Positions 11,476 to 23,044 of a DNA stretch of 64,000 nt are shown here, one piece after another. A model generated the notes under the pieces. That model had not been told where the DNA came from. It worked only from the letters and a program-made list of their open reading frames with translations, and searched no databases. A program made the translations under genes and the position numbers. How positions within the stretch are numbered: position 1 is the stretch's first letter; each line of letters opens with the position of its first letter. The stretch is taken from positions 23,440,001-23,504,000 of the forward strand of contig CM075778.1 of NCBI GenBank assembly GCA_037974665.1, in the 5' to 3' direction. The stretch is from Ehretia macrophylla (Eukaryota; Streptophyta; Magnoliopsida; Boraginales; Ehretiaceae).

Positions 11476-11655
11476 GCCTACCTATGAACAACAAATGATG
11501 CTTTAGTATAACAATAGTGGTAGACGAAAAGAGACGATGCTACGCTTATGACCAACGGCTAGCCTACGATTATAGTACCACGGGAGGGTTTGACCCCGCC
11601 TCGGCGGCAGAAAGTGGACCTCAATAGGCAGCCTACTTTGTCTCGTTGAGAGTGT
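11476..11655. other. Upstream region of the antisense ORF
   Basis: About 180 bp between the antisense ATG and the second repeat block. If the antisense gene has its own promoter it must lie here or inside the repeats to 12020. No convincing TATA box was found on the - strand. Confidence 0.35.
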
Positions 11656-12015
11656 CGCCTATCATTAAGGCCCAAGGACGCAACTTACCGTGAATCACTA
11701 AGGATCTGCCTACCACCCAAGTCTAAGGTTGCAGCCTACTGTGGATCACCAAGGTGTCAACTACTTTGAGGTCCAAGGTCGCAGCTTACTGCGCGTCGCT
11801 AAGGTGTCGGCTATTTTGAGGTCCAAGGTCGCAACCTACTGTGGGCCACTAAGATGTTGACTATATGGAGGTGCAAGGTCGCAGCCTACTGTATGTCACT
11901 AAGGTGGTGCCTACCTTAAGGTCCAAGGTCACAACCTACTATTAAGGTCCAAGGTTGCAACCTACTGTAAATTGCAAAGGTATTGCCTATTAAAGGAATT
12001 CAAAAGTCATAACCT
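11656..12015 (+). repeat. Second tandem block, about 50-bp units
   Basis: Six to seven degenerate units of the form AAGGTCGCAGCCTACTGTG...CTAAGGTGTCGACTA...GAGGTCC, period about 50 bp, the fifth shortened. They share the core GCARCCTACT with the 58-bp array, suggesting a common origin. Non-coding. Confidence 0.8.
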
Positions 12016-13140
12016 ACGTAGTGGCGCGACAAAAAAAAAGAAAAGAAGAAAAATGGGCAAAAATATACGTGCATGCGTTCATACACCTGTGTACAAAGTG
12101 CCATGAAAATGGGAAAAAGAAAATAACTATGCTTATGAGTTTCCTCTCCCACACATATGCATCAAAGACTACCATTGAAGGCATTTACATACTGCCAGTA
12201 TTTTGCTAAAGAATGAAGGGGACACATTGGGGATAGCATGAATGCATGAGGCATTCATCAAAGTTTGTAAACTGAAAGTAAAGAAGAAGAAGAACTTACT
12301 ACGACAAGGACGACCCTTGAGAGAGAAACTGGCTTGGAAAATTCCTTCTCCAACCTTCACCATTAGAGGTTCAAGAAAATAGAGTGAGCAAAGCAGGGAA
12401 CAAAGCAAAAAGCAAAGAAAAAGAAGAAGGGCTTTGAGTATCTTCTTACCACCAAAACATGTTGAGAAGAAGGCAAACTGGCAAAGTATGAGTTGCAGCC
12501 TTCAATTGAGCATCTACAAGGAACTTGTGATAGTTACTGCCACTTGAACGAACAGCGGAAGTTAAAGAAAAAATGAAGCAAAAAAAAAAGAAGGAGGTTG
12601 CATTTGCAAAACAAAAAAAATAAAAATGAAAGGTGCACAAACGAAGCTAAGGTCCAAAGGACCTACTCCGGGCCCCGCGCGACGCGTGTCGCCAAGGGGG
12701 CAGCCCCAGCACTGCAGGGGACAGTGCCACTGTTCCGTGGAAGTACCAAGGGACACATGGCGTCCTTCGGTTGGTGCTGAAGCTAACGCGAGGGGACAGG
12801 ACCTTGTCCCATCGCTGACAACTTCAAGGGCTGACCCCAGCTGGGCCTCACACGCCCACAACTGGAGTCAGCCGAGTATCTACTACGTGAATTCAAAAGG
12901 AAAAGGGGGCAAGTAGTGCAGTTTTTCAAAGCAGCAAGTACAAGGCAAACGATTCATGTCCTGTTCAAGCCGTAGCATTAAATGGGAATTGATTAGCGAG
13001 TCAGCTTCCACTTTCTGTACTCGAAGCACTTTTCACTATGATTTAGCTCATAGCTGACTATGCAAAGCAGACAAAAAAAAGAGAAAAAGACAGACCAACG
13101 AGACACTCGAGACCAAGTGAAACGAGAGTGGTAGGCGAAA
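12016..13140. other. Non-coding 3' region of element A with GC-rich island
   Basis: Mostly A-rich sequence with no supported gene. At 12645-12880 base composition switches sharply to GC-rich and three strong hairpins appear: GGTCC-AAA-GGACC (12651-12663), GCACTG...CAGTGC (12709-12727) and GGGACA-GGACCT-TGTCCC (12793-12810). Short open frames in the island on both strands show no domain and are probably by-products of GC content. Confidence 0.5.
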
Positions 13141-13450
13141 TGTTAAGAAGGAAATGGTAGTCTGCTACCTTGCGAAAAGCAATGGTAGACTGTGAATTGA
13201 GAGAACAATTCAAAAATTGCGAGTTGTGAGCGAGTAATAGCACGAGGTAGGCTGTGCGACTTCAAGGGGAAATGGTAGGTTGCGAGCTGTAAAACCAAAT
13301 ACAGTAGGCTGCGCAACTTAAAAGGTGTTAGTAGGATGTGCAAGACATAATTGAAATAGTTGGCTGCGAAATTCCAGAAAAATACATAAAACCCAAAATA
13401 GACTACAGTAGGAGGCAGAATTATCCACCAGCATTTGGTAGGCTGATAAC
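13141..13450 (+). repeat. Third decayed repeat block of element A
   Basis: Degenerate units of about 40-50 bp with the core GGTAGGCTGCGCAACTT. On the complementary strand this reads GCGCAGCCTACC, so the core of the first two arrays is present here in inverse orientation. Spacing is irregular. Confidence 0.6.
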
Positions 13451-13540
13451 CACTTGCGAGGTGAGTTACGAATTTCTCCCGAGAAGTACAAGTCGAGCTC
13501 ACTCTACGAGCAAATTACTCCCTAACTCGAAGATTCTTCG

Positions 13541-13563
13541 ACTTAGGGAGTAGGGGGACAAAC
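13541..13563 (+). other. Element A polypurine tract
   Basis: TTAGGGAGTAGGGGGACAAAC immediately precedes the 3' LTR, the expected site of plus-strand priming. Confidence 0.8.
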
Positions 13564-16500
13564 TGTTAATGCAAAAAATGGGCTCGGACCTTCGGTCCAA
13601 CCATGATGGTTCACTTAGCCCCAAACGACGTTAATGCTTGGGCCAAGGCCCGCATATAGCACCTTAAGTTGCAGTCTACTACCGCAGGAGCCCGCATAGA
13701 GGCCCCTAGCTCTACGCTAAGCCCAGACATCGGGTTTCCTCATATGGGTAATTGGTGACGGACTTGGGCATGACCCCTGGCCCTGTTAGGTATTAGCGGA
13801 TAAACAACCAAGGAAGAGTCCTAAGGGACTAGCCTACCGTAGTAGATAAGCGACTGTGAAGGGTACCTTAAGGGACTAGACTACTATAAGCGAATGATGA
13901 TCAACAAGTTCGGATAAAGGCTTATTCTACGGGATAAGTAATTACTTCCTCGAAGTAGTCTATTCGAGTTGTAAGTCCCAAGGGATAAGCGACTCTCGAC
14001 CTATCGCATTTGCCCAGTCTACGAGAGGTGGATAACCGATGAAGGATTCGGGATAGAGACTATGTCACGCCCCAACTCGACCCCTCCTATAATCAGTCAG
14101 GACGCAACGGAATTTCGACAGTATAACGACAGTAAATAGGATACCAAGGCTCTAAACCAACCTCAACAGAGCACCATACATCAAACAACTCCTCAATAAA
14201 AATAACAACATACATCATAACCATATTATACAATAATCATTCCTCGTTATACGCCTCCATTCCAACATAATACATGAACCTTAATATACATTGCAAAATA
14301 TATTGATACCAACCTAGCAACCTATACATAGACAAAAGAAAGACTACTAAGATAGCATCAACTAATTCATTATCTTTTCAACATCTTTTACATCATGAAC
14401 TACAAAGCATATAAAAGTCTACTAAGTTAATATACAAGATAGTAAAACATTACAACATCAAGGATAAGACTCCGGAATATAAGACTCATCCACGTAAGGC
14501 ACATTTTTCACATTTTCCTCTTCAGGAGGCACGTACCCGTAGTCTTGCGAAAGAACACCTGTAAGCATGCAATAATAGAGAGTGAGCTTATATAAAATAA
14601 GCCCAGTGAGGATCCGATAGATCTCTAACAGTATTCACTATACTCCTTGGAAATAATCCTTTGAGCAAGTAAACACACATTAACATCAATAATACTATCA
14701 TCACATAATGTATAATGACCATTCAATAAAGGATACACTAGTTGGTGTAGCTCCAAACACCATCACGATCATAACAGCCTTCTTATGACTCCCATAAACT
14801 CACGCACCCAAGGTACCCCAATAACCTCTCTCTCCATGACACCTCCGTCATGCGAGTTGGAGGCAGTCTCTGATAGTCATGCCGTTATCAACCCGACAGC
14901 CCGATGCTACCCGAGAGGTGGCACACACATACCAAAGACTCAGCAATAATAATAAACATCAATCATTCACAGGAGGACAGCCTAGCAAAACTGCCTATCT
15001 CCCGGCATCAATCATCAATCAATAATCATCAATAATCATATTATCATCATAATAACATCAATAATCAATTTAACAACAAATAACTAAGTTAGATGAAAAA
15101 GTAGGCCATCCAACCGAACATGCATTAAACACACAATCAAACCCTACTTTACCCATCAACAACTCACAATTCAATCACTCAAACCACACCCAATCAATTA
15201 AGGCTCAATTCAATAATTTAAAGAAAGATAACCTAAACTTCAAATAATCATATCTTACATTCTACTAATCCAAACAACTCCAAATCAGTTTCAAACACTC
15301 ACCCATTCAATCAACTACACTAGCCCTCTTGGAAACCAACCAAAACACATCCAAATCATGCCCAATAATCCTAAAACCCTAGTGTGTCATGGCTAAAATT
15401 TCTGAATTTTAGCACGGACATCACAATCGAAAATTCGGCATTACAACGGCGCTACCACGTAATTAACAAACTTTTAGAAATCAACGGCAATCAATTCCGA
15501 TCAACACAACTCAAAATAATCAACATTTAGCAAATTAATCAACTTTAAATACCCGAAAATAAATAATTATGCTACAACGGTTCAAATCTCGTAGGATTAC
15601 ATATAAATGATCCCTAGCATGCATGGAGCAATAATCTAACATCAGATTAACATTCTAATGGTTCGATAATCAATTTTACGCAAAAATACAAAAGATGAGT
15701 TTTGAGATCTAGAATTTTTCTCTCACCTTTGATGCGATATAAGCCTAGAAATGTGCTCAATGGATGCTCAAAAGGTGGAATCAAGCTTTGGTTGATGGAA
15801 ATTGGCCTTGGATTGCAACTTTTAATGAAAAATGCATTTGAAAAAGTTGAAGAAAAAGCTTGGTTTTCTCCTATGGAGCTCTCGGCCCTTTGTGTGTGTT
15901 GAGGAGTGTGTTTTGTGTTGTGTTTAGTGTGTGTTGTGTTGTGTTTAGTGTGTGTTGGTGATATATGCATGAAAGTCAACAATTTAAATGCAAGTCAAAG
16001 TTGAAACTTTAGTATTTTTAGTATTTTCTTGACTTTAAATGCATTTTCTTGATCACCAATGTTCAAAAAAATTATTCAACACCCAAGATAGCTCAAGTAG
16101 GTTATTTTTAGGTGGCAAGAAGTTTTACAATCAAACAATTTTACCCGAGTCGGCTTAAAACTCGATTTTCGCAAAAGTCGGTGTAAAAACCCTAATAAAT
16201 TCCTAAGCCGATTTGAAATCCGTTTTCATCAAACACAGGTCTATTAAAGTCCGTGGACTAGGTCTAGTAGGGTCAAAAATACCAGTTTCAAAATTTTAGC
16301 AGACGTGTTTCGAAAACACTATTCATTAAAAATCGACGATAAAATTTCTGACTCCGTTTTTTATAAAAATTTCATGAATGCACATTTAGAATGTTCTAAG
16401 AGTATTAATATCAAAATTATCACATTCTAAGTCATATAGCACATAGACAGGTTAATTCATGTAAAATGAGATAAAACACGCAAAACGAGACAGGATAGAA

Positions 16501-16912
16501 AAGTGGGGTTTCACAGACTACCTCAATCCCACGCGATAAGCGATGAAGTAGTCTACGGAGAGTACAAGTCCCAAGGGCCCGTGATTCTTGGCTTGACCAC
16601 ACCTATAAGTAGGCCACACCTACACAAGGAGAGGGCATCAAGTACTAGCCTCACTAGCCTTACTTCCCTTCTCCCTTCCATATCTTCACGGCCTACACTC
16701 CCTAAAACAATGCTAGAATTACGGTAGTCTCCGCCTTACGTATCCTAATTTCTTCATTTTCTATCTTACCCGGTAACCTACTGACTTGAGCGTCGGAGTG
16801 TCTTTGGCCAGCACCATACTGGTGTCCTAAGACTCATGCCGCTTTCCTCGCTTTCTGTCCTTGCAGGTTGCTAGTGGCTCTAAATTCGTAATTGTAGATT
16901 TTGGTATCTACA
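13564..16912 (+). repeat. Element A 3' LTR, split by a nested solo LTR
   Basis: Starts TGTTAATGCAAAAAATGGG as in the 5' LTR. It is interrupted after GGATAGAGACTA (14062), resumes at GACTACCTCAATCCC (16516) and ends GGTATCTACA. Without S1 and one GACTA copy the length is 891 bp against 909 bp for the 5' copy. Confidence 0.93.
14063..16515 (-). mobile_element. Solo LTR S1 (2453 bp) inside element A
   Basis: Termini TGTCACGCCCCAACTCG and GGGGTTTCACA, flanked by the perfect target duplication GACTA (14058-14062 and 16516-16520). There is no internal region, so it is a solo LTR left by LTR-LTR recombination. Orientation is taken from the C/T-rich ...CGCCCC end, which in related LTRs here is the complement of the 3' end. 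A copy of exactly the same length lies inverted at 36511-38963. A GTGTGTT-rich low-complexity stretch is at 15890-15960. No gene inside. Confidence 0.93.
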
Positions 16913-16913
16913 G

Positions 16914-17032
16914 AACGCACACTTTACTCTTTGACTCGTTTATTGTCATGTTTTCCATACTATGCCACTGGGTAGTACATATGGTATTTGAAACCATGGC
17001 AGAAATTATTAGTAAAGAGTAAAGCGTGCGTT
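16914..17032. mobile_element. MITE-like inverted-repeat element
   Basis: About 119 bp bounded by AACGCACACTTTACTCTTTG (16914) and AGTAAAGAGTAAAGCGTGCG (17011-17030). These are inverted repeats of about 22 bp differing by one substitution and one indel. Short length, no ORF and terminal inverted repeats fit a MITE. The left end coincides with the target site of element A, so A inserted at its very edge. The superfamily is not determined; a TTA/TA target duplication is possible but damaged. Confidence 0.6.
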
Positions 17033-17052
17033 TAATCACAAGATGCTCTTAC

Positions 17053-17602
17053 TGTAAGCATGATCTCTATTTTTTTGGTGGCCCACTAACCTTGTTTTCT
17101 ATAATATTTTTTAACTTGAACTTATTATTAAGTTATGTTGATAATTAAAGTTAACCAATTAAATGGTGGTATTGATTAAACCACTACTCCATTACATAGG
17201 AGTTATGGACTGTGATGGGTGGTATTTATTTCCATTATTTATGGTTTAACATAGTGGAAGTAGTGGGTTCTTTTAATGCAAGTAGTGGGTTCCTTTAATG
17301 CCTTAATGAGTGATATTATGACATAGTTAGTGGGGTAGTTCTTGACCCTCTTCTCTCTTCTATAAAAGGGCATCAAGTATGTAGAATTAAGTGCATTTTT
17401 TCCAAGACTAAAATCATATACTACATACGCCTTATCTCATCTCTAAAGTTTGGTGCTGAGTTAGAGACAAAGAGAATAAGGGAGTCAGGATCTCTTTCAC
17501 AATATTTTTTTAATTAAATTATGGCTAACAACAGTATGCCTTTTTCGATTCTTATAAAGTTTATTTCCACATTATCAGAATATTATGGCATTTATTCTAT
17601 CA
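17053..17602 (+). repeat. Copia 5' LTR
   Basis: TGTAAGCATGATCTC ... TTTATTCTATCA. It contains a strong TATA box, CTATAAAAGGGCATCAA, at 17360-17376. Confidence 0.94.
17360..17376 (+). promoter_or_regulatory. Copia LTR TATA box
   Basis: CTATAAAAGGGCATCAA, conserved exactly in the 3' LTR at about 22164-22180. It is a near-ideal plant TATA sequence in the expected half of a copia LTR. Confidence 0.75.
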
Positions 17603-17604
17603 AT

Positions 17605-17616
17605 TGATATCAGAGC
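17605..17616 (+). other. Copia primer-binding site
   Basis: TGATATCAGAGC, one mismatch from the initiator tRNA-Met PBS TGGTATCAGAGC, two bases after the LTR end. Confidence 0.85.
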
Positions 17617-18790
17617 TGTGTTATATATTTAGCCATTAAATTGTTTTGGTAAGTATTTATGATATGATTATGCTTCGCATATACAAAGTTTTCAAGTTGA
17701 TTTGTCGCATATGTCTTTGTTCACTGTTATGTTATAATCTAATAGTAATAAAGGATAAAGTATAAAGTTGCAACAAATCAGATTTAAGGTTCTCTTATAC
17801 AAATGTATTGTTTATGATGAATTAACCAATTTATTATATAAAGGAAACTTTACAAAGATGATTCATTATCTATGTCATGCAAGGACAATGTATTAATAAG
17901 TGTTTATTATATTAGATTGTTATATGAAAAGAGAAAATATCACAGACAATGACTTGCATCTAAGATGCCTAACAATGATTAAGAGGCTTTTCATATTGAT
18001 GTGTGAATTGAGTCCTTTACTAACTATAGCATCATAAAAAAATAACAGCCATATGTAGTATAATGATGCAATTAATGATTAAGCCTATATTATATTAAAG
18101 AAATTCATCATAAAGACTTTTGCATCACAGTTGAGCATGTCTTACGATTTGTTTTTATGGCCGTGAACAATGGTGCATCAGTGATACATTATTAAGAAAA
18201 TCACGATAAATACGCATGAGTACGACATATGTATCTTGTATGTTAATATGATTTTCTTATTTCACTGACGCTGATCATATAATGTAAATATGTATCAATG
18301 AAGCACTATTCGTGATTCAGGCTAACTACTCGATGAATGTTAGAGTAATCTTGATTATGTCTTTCATTTATGTTTTGACACTTTATATTATGTTTTGGAC
18401 TTTATTTTGTTGAGCTTTAATTTAAGTATAATTTCTGAAATTATTTGTGTATTCAGAATATTGTAGACTTTAAACTCTATTAAAGTCTAAATTTATTTGG
18501 GTTATTAAAGGTAACTGTATTAATGAATGATCCAATGAAAGATTAGAGAACATTGTTGATTATTTTGTATTTTAGGATTTATTGATCTAGTTGTTACCAA
18601 AGTGACCTAGATTACTGAATCTTACAAGTATAAAATATTATAAAAGTCAAAGTCATATTTTATGATATAAAAGACAACAATATTCTCGAATGGCTGTGAT
18701 AATTAGAAGATTGAGACTAGCCCAAAGGAAAGTCACTTTTAACTAATTATACACTGGATAGGGTGATATAATTTTAAAATCAAAATTTTA
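17617..18790 (+). pseudogene. Decayed copia leader and gag region
   Basis: By position this should encode gag, the zinc knuckle and protease. The sequence is AT-rich and I find no frame with recognisable gag motifs. Either the region decayed beyond recognition or it was replaced by deletion. The last 150 bp (about 18640-18790) may hold a remnant of the gag-pre-integrase segment, but this is weak. Confidence 0.45.
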
Positions 18791-19800
18791 GTGTATGCCC
18801 AAAGGTGCCACAAGAAGTAATGAGCTTCTTGAACTTATTCATATAGATATTTGTGGACCACTCTCCATTCCTTATTTTACTGGAGAAAAATACTTTATCA
18901 CCTTTATAGATGATCTGTCGCGTTATGGCTATGTGTATCTAATGCATGAAAAGTCTCAAGCTATTGACATCCTTGAAGTGTACATTACCGAGGTAGAGAG
19001 ACAATTAGATAGAAAGGTTAAAGTTATCCAAACAGATAGATGTGGTGAGTATTATGGTAGATATGATGAATCAGGACAAAATCTTGGCCCATTTGCCAAA
19101 TTCTTAGAAAAGCGTGACATTCGTGCTCAATATACAATGCTGAGAATGCCATAGTAGAATGGAGTTACTGAAAGGCGTAATTGTACTCTTATGGACATGG
19201 TAAGGAGTATTATGAGTTACTCCAAAGTACTTGATTCCTTGTGGGGAGAAGCATTGAAGACCGCTATGTATATCTTGAACAGAGTTCCTAGTAAAGAAGT
19301 TCTATCAACTCCTTTCGAGTTATGAACTGGTAGGAAATCCAGTTTAAGACATTTACATAATTGGGGTTGCCCAGCGGAAGCTAGAATCTATAACCTACAT
19401 GAAAAGAAATTATATTAAAAAATGGTATCTGAATATTTCATTGGTTATCCAGAAAAGTCTAAAGGATATCGGTTTTATTGTCCAAACCATAGTACGAGAA
19501 TAGCTGAAACCAGAAATGCCAGATTATTAGAGAATGGTGAGAATAGTGGGAATGATGAAACAAGAAAAGTTAATCTTGAAGAAGTAAGGGTAAATATCCC
19601 ATTATCCTCATCTTCTCAAGATATTGTTGTTCATCTTCATATTATTGCTCCTAAACCTACTCAATAGGTTGAAGTAGTAATTCCTCAACCTATCCAGCAG
19701 GTTGAAGAAGTTGAACAAAATAGTGAGAATGTTACGCCTCCTCACGAAGTACATCCACCACAATCGCCAGTTTTGAGAAGGTCTCAAAGGGAAAAAACAC
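18791..19800 (+). pseudogene. Copia integrase (broken)
   Basis: The integrase core is clear: first Asp in HIDICGPL (about 18840), second Asp in IQTDRCGEYYG (about 19030; Cys where Gly is usual) and the catalytic Glu in NGVTERRN (about 19160-19180). Stops: TAG at 19153 just before QNGVTERRN, TGA at 19323, TAA at 19417 and TAG at 19665. The last part (19440-19800) is the variable linker, ending with the LRRSQRE block that precedes RT in copia Pol. All pieces are close to a single frame, so damage is mainly point mutations. Confidence 0.9.
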
Positions 19801-20640
19801 CTACTATCTCAAATGATTAAGTGGTGTATCTCCTGGAATCTGATTTTGATATTGGGATTAAAAAAGATCCGGTTTCATTTTTACAAGCCATGAAAAATGA
19901 TTATTCTAATAAATAGATTGATGTCATGAGTGAAGAGTTGAAATCCATGGATGAGAATGGCATATGGGATCTTGTTGAATTGCCAAAGAAATGTAAGAAA
20001 GTTGGCTGTAAGTGGGTTTATAAAACCAAGCATGACGCAAAAGGCAATATCGAACGATATAAGGCTAGACTTGTCGCCAAGGGTTTCACTCAGAAAGAAG
20101 GCATTGATTATAATGAAACCTCCTCTCCAGTTCTAAGGAAGATTCCCTTAGAATTATCATGGCAATTGTAGCTCATTATAATGTAGAGCTACATCAAATG
20201 GATGTGAAAACTGCTTTTCTGAATAGGAATTTGTATGAAGATATTTATATGGAATAGCCTGAAGGTTTCATAAGGGAAGATACTGAACAAATGGCTTGCA
20301 AATTAAAGAAATCCATTTATGGACTTAAACAAGCTTCCAGGCAATGGTATATTAAGTTTAATGATTCCATTACTTCTTTTGAATTTAAGGAAAACATTGT
20401 TGATCAATGTATATATCTGAAGTTCAGTGGGAGTAAGTTTATCTTTTTAGTCTTCTATGTGGATGATATTTTGTTGGCCAGTAGTGATCTTGGTTTGTTG
20501 CACGAAACCAAGGAATATCTTGCCAAGAATTTTAAGATGGTTGATATGGGTGATCATCCTAGGTCATTGGCATAGATATTTTTAGGGATCGATCTCGAGG
20601 ATTGCTAGGAATGTCTAAAAAAGGTTATATCAATCGAGTC
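19801..20640 (+). pseudogene. Copia reverse transcriptase (broken)
   Basis: Begins around the segment ending in [19 protein letters not shown] (19926-19985). It continues with [20 protein letters not shown] and [16 protein letters not shown] (20000-20115), then in a shifted frame HQMDVKTAFLN (about 20192-20225), YGLKQASRQWY (about 20318-20350) and the catalytic FYVDDILL box (about 20453-20477) with both Asp intact. There is a frameshift near 20130-20160, a TAG before PEGF at 20257, and a TAG at 20573. Together these make the copia RT identity certain and inactivity likely. Confidence 0.92.
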
Positions 20641-21440
20641 TTAGAAAGATATAATATGCAGTTCTGTCCATGCAATGATGCTCCTATTGTGAAAGGTGTC
20701 AAATTAAGTGAAAAATAGTGCCTGAAAAATGATTTGGAATGAGAGAACATGAAGAGATTTCTTTATACGTCTGCTGTTGGGAGCTTAATGTATGCTCAAA
20801 CTTGTACAAGACCGGATATTAGTTTTGCAGTGGGAATGCTTGGTAGATACCAAAGTAACCCAGGTATTGAATACTGGAAGGCAGCAAAGAAAGTTACGAG
20901 GCACCTACAAGGGACAAAAGATTATATGCTCACATATAAAAGATCTGATCAGCTTGAAGTGATTGGGTACTCAGATGCGGACCTTGCTGGCATCATAGAT
21001 GGTAGGAAATCCCATCAGGATATGTATTTACGCTAGTTGGTGCTGCAATTTCATGGAAAAGTATCAAACAATCAATCATCGCTTCATCCACGATGGAAGC
21101 TGAGTTCATAGCATGTTTTGAGGAAATTAGTCATGCTTTGTGGGTGCGGAATTTCGTCTCAGGACTTGGTGTTGTTGACTCGATTGCCAAGTCGTTGAAG
21201 ATATATTGTGATAACACCGCATTAGTTTTCTTCTCTAAGAATGGCAAGTACTCTAATGGAACAAAACATATTGAGTTGAAGTACTTGATCGTTAGAGAAA
21301 GAGTCTAGAAACATCAAGTATTAATTGAAAATATCAGTACCATTTCTATGATTGTTGACCCATTGACCAAGGGATTGCCTCCTAAGGCTTATAAGGAACA
21401 TGTTATTAGAATGGGTCTTTTAAGCAATCCAGAATTGTGA
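20641..21440 (+). pseudogene. Copia RNase H and Pol C-terminus (broken)
   Basis: Contains TRPDISFAVGMLGRY (about 20805-20850), the catalytic first Asp in GYSDADLAG (about 20965-20995), MEAEFIA with the Glu (about 21093) and YCDNTALVF with the next Asp (about 21208-21235). A frameshift near 21035 and a TAG at 21307 break the chain. The end DPLTKGLPPKAY ... MGLL (about 21357-21420) is the standard C-terminus of copia Pol, so the 3' end of the gene is complete. Confidence 0.9.
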
Positions 21441-21846
21441 TAATTGTATTGATACTTATGCACCATTATTTTATATGTTTATGTCTTTTCTGTTCATCAA
21501 TTATGTATGTACATCTTATCGTTATTTGATGAATAGAAATTGTCATAACAAGACAAATTACAGGTGTCATTATAGCATAAAAGATTGTGTTAGTAAAGGT
21601 TGCTAATATTGTAGTACATGGAAGGGAATATGACATATAAGTCATACTACCGCTATGACTCATATTGCTAAACTAAGCTAATTACAATATTACGGTATCA
21701 TTTAATTGGTTTATCAACATTTTGTTTTTAAACTAAAACAACGTGATCACGTGTCAAAGTCTTTTTGGTATAAGTCCAAGTGAGTCAAATATTATGTTTT
21801 AATATAATATATATTTATTGATAAATCTTAATCGGCTTAGTGGTCC

Positions 21847-21857
21847 AAGTGGGAGAA
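21847..21857 (+). other. Copia polypurine tract
   Basis: AAGTGGGAGAA directly before the 3' LTR, the typical copia PPT. Confidence 0.88.
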
Positions 21858-22409
21858 TGTAAGCATGATATTTATTTTTTGGAGGCCCACTAACCTTGTT
21901 TTCTATAATATTTTTTAACTTGGATTTATCATTAAGTTATATTGATAATTAAAGTTAACCAATTAAATGGTGGTATTGATTAAACCACTACTCCACTACA
22001 TGGGAGTTATAGACTATGATAGGTGGTATTTATTTCCATTATTGATGGTTTAACATAGTGGAAGTAGTGGGTTCTTTTAATAGAAGTAGTGGGTTCCTTT
22101 AATGCCTTAATAAGTGATATTATGGCATAGTTAGTAGGATAGTTCTTGACCCTCTTCTCTCCTCTATAAAAGGGCATCAAATATGTAGAATTAATGTGCA
22201 TTTTTTGCAAGACTAAAATTATATATACTATATACACTTTATCCCATCTCTAAAGTTTGGTGTCGAGTTAGAGACAGAGAGAAGAAGGGAGTCAGGATCT
22301 CTTTCGTAATATTTTCCTAATTAAATTATGGCTAACAACAATATGTCTTTTTCGATTCTTATAAAGTTTATTTCCGTATTACCAGAATATTATGGCATTT
22401 ATTCTATCA
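21858..22409 (+). repeat. Copia 3' LTR
   Basis: TGTAAGCATGATATT ... TTTATTCTATCA. Collinear with 17053-17602. Confidence 0.94.
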
Positions 22410-23044
22410 CTTATATCTAGTAATGTTAGAAATTTTCATACTATAGTCACTGGGTAGAGCAAGTACGTTATTTATTATTCTCCTCAAGTACTGCTTTTGA
22501 TGTTAATTATTCCGATGCATATATATTATCATGTACCCTTTTGTATTAAATATCAGAATTTTTAGTAAAGAATCAACTTCACATTATAAGAATCAGATTT
22601 CGATGATCATCGATTTGATCTTTTATAAGATCAATTTTCATGGTGAAAATGTTGAGCTTTTGCTTTCTACTTTCTTTGAATCTGATTATCTATACCAGCT
22701 TGGCTTTGAGTGCTAGCTTCCAAGATGATTGATTTCACTTCGAAATTGATCAATAATAAAATCTTGTACAATCATATATTATAATGTAGATTTGAAGATT
22801 TTAATGAGTTCTCATAAGCTGTATTGGTGTTTTTTGCCGTACAACATAATCTTGAAAAGCAAAAAAATCATCCAATAAAGTTAAAGTCATGGAGAAAAGT
22901 CATACGAAATGCCCCAAAAATGTGTGGAGAAATGTGGTCCTTTTATTCATCAATATTTTTAAGTTTCACAAGAATACCTTCCCCTCTCCTAACATTACTA
23001 GATGTAAGAGCATCTAGATTCACGGTACTTCAAAAGTCGACTTA
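22410..23044. other. AT-rich spacer between copia and element C
   Basis: Unrecognised sequence. A 45-bp stretch at 22425-22470 resembles the MITE interior at 16945-16990 (both contain CATACTAT and CACTGGGTAG). Ends with ACTTA (23040-23044), one copy of the expected target duplication of element C. No supported gene. Confidence 0.45.

Larger units (their letters stand above)
1546..16912 (+). mobile_element. Element A: Tat-like Ty3/gypsy retrotransposon, decayed
   Basis: Two LTRs (909 bp, and 891 bp once the nested S1 and one copy of its target duplication are removed), PBS and PPT bound an internal region of about 11.1 kb. The domain order gag, protease, RT, RNase H, second RNase H, integrase is typical of the Tat/Ogre group, as is a long 3' region carrying minisatellites and an antisense ORF. 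Flanks are TAACG (1541-1545) and GAACG (16913-16917), a five-base target duplication with one mismatch. The LTRs are roughly 93% identical over the first 235 bp counted by eye, and most differences are transitions. Every coding domain has stops, so the copy is not autonomous. Confidence 0.93.
17053..22409 (+). mobile_element. Ty1/copia retrotransposon, decayed
   Basis: LTRs of 550 and 552 bp (roughly 93% identical by eye), PBS, PPT and pol in copia order (integrase before RT). Flanking five bases are CTTAC (17048-17052) and CTTAT (22410-22414), a target duplication with one mismatch. The gag region (17603-18790) has no surviving frame, and pol carries at least nine stops. Clade not assigned. 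Confidence 0.94.

Noticed and set aside
12598-12916. Overlapping frames on both strands in the GC-rich island.
   Set aside because: They exist on several strands and frames at once because the GC-rich sequence has few stops; no domain and no splice context.
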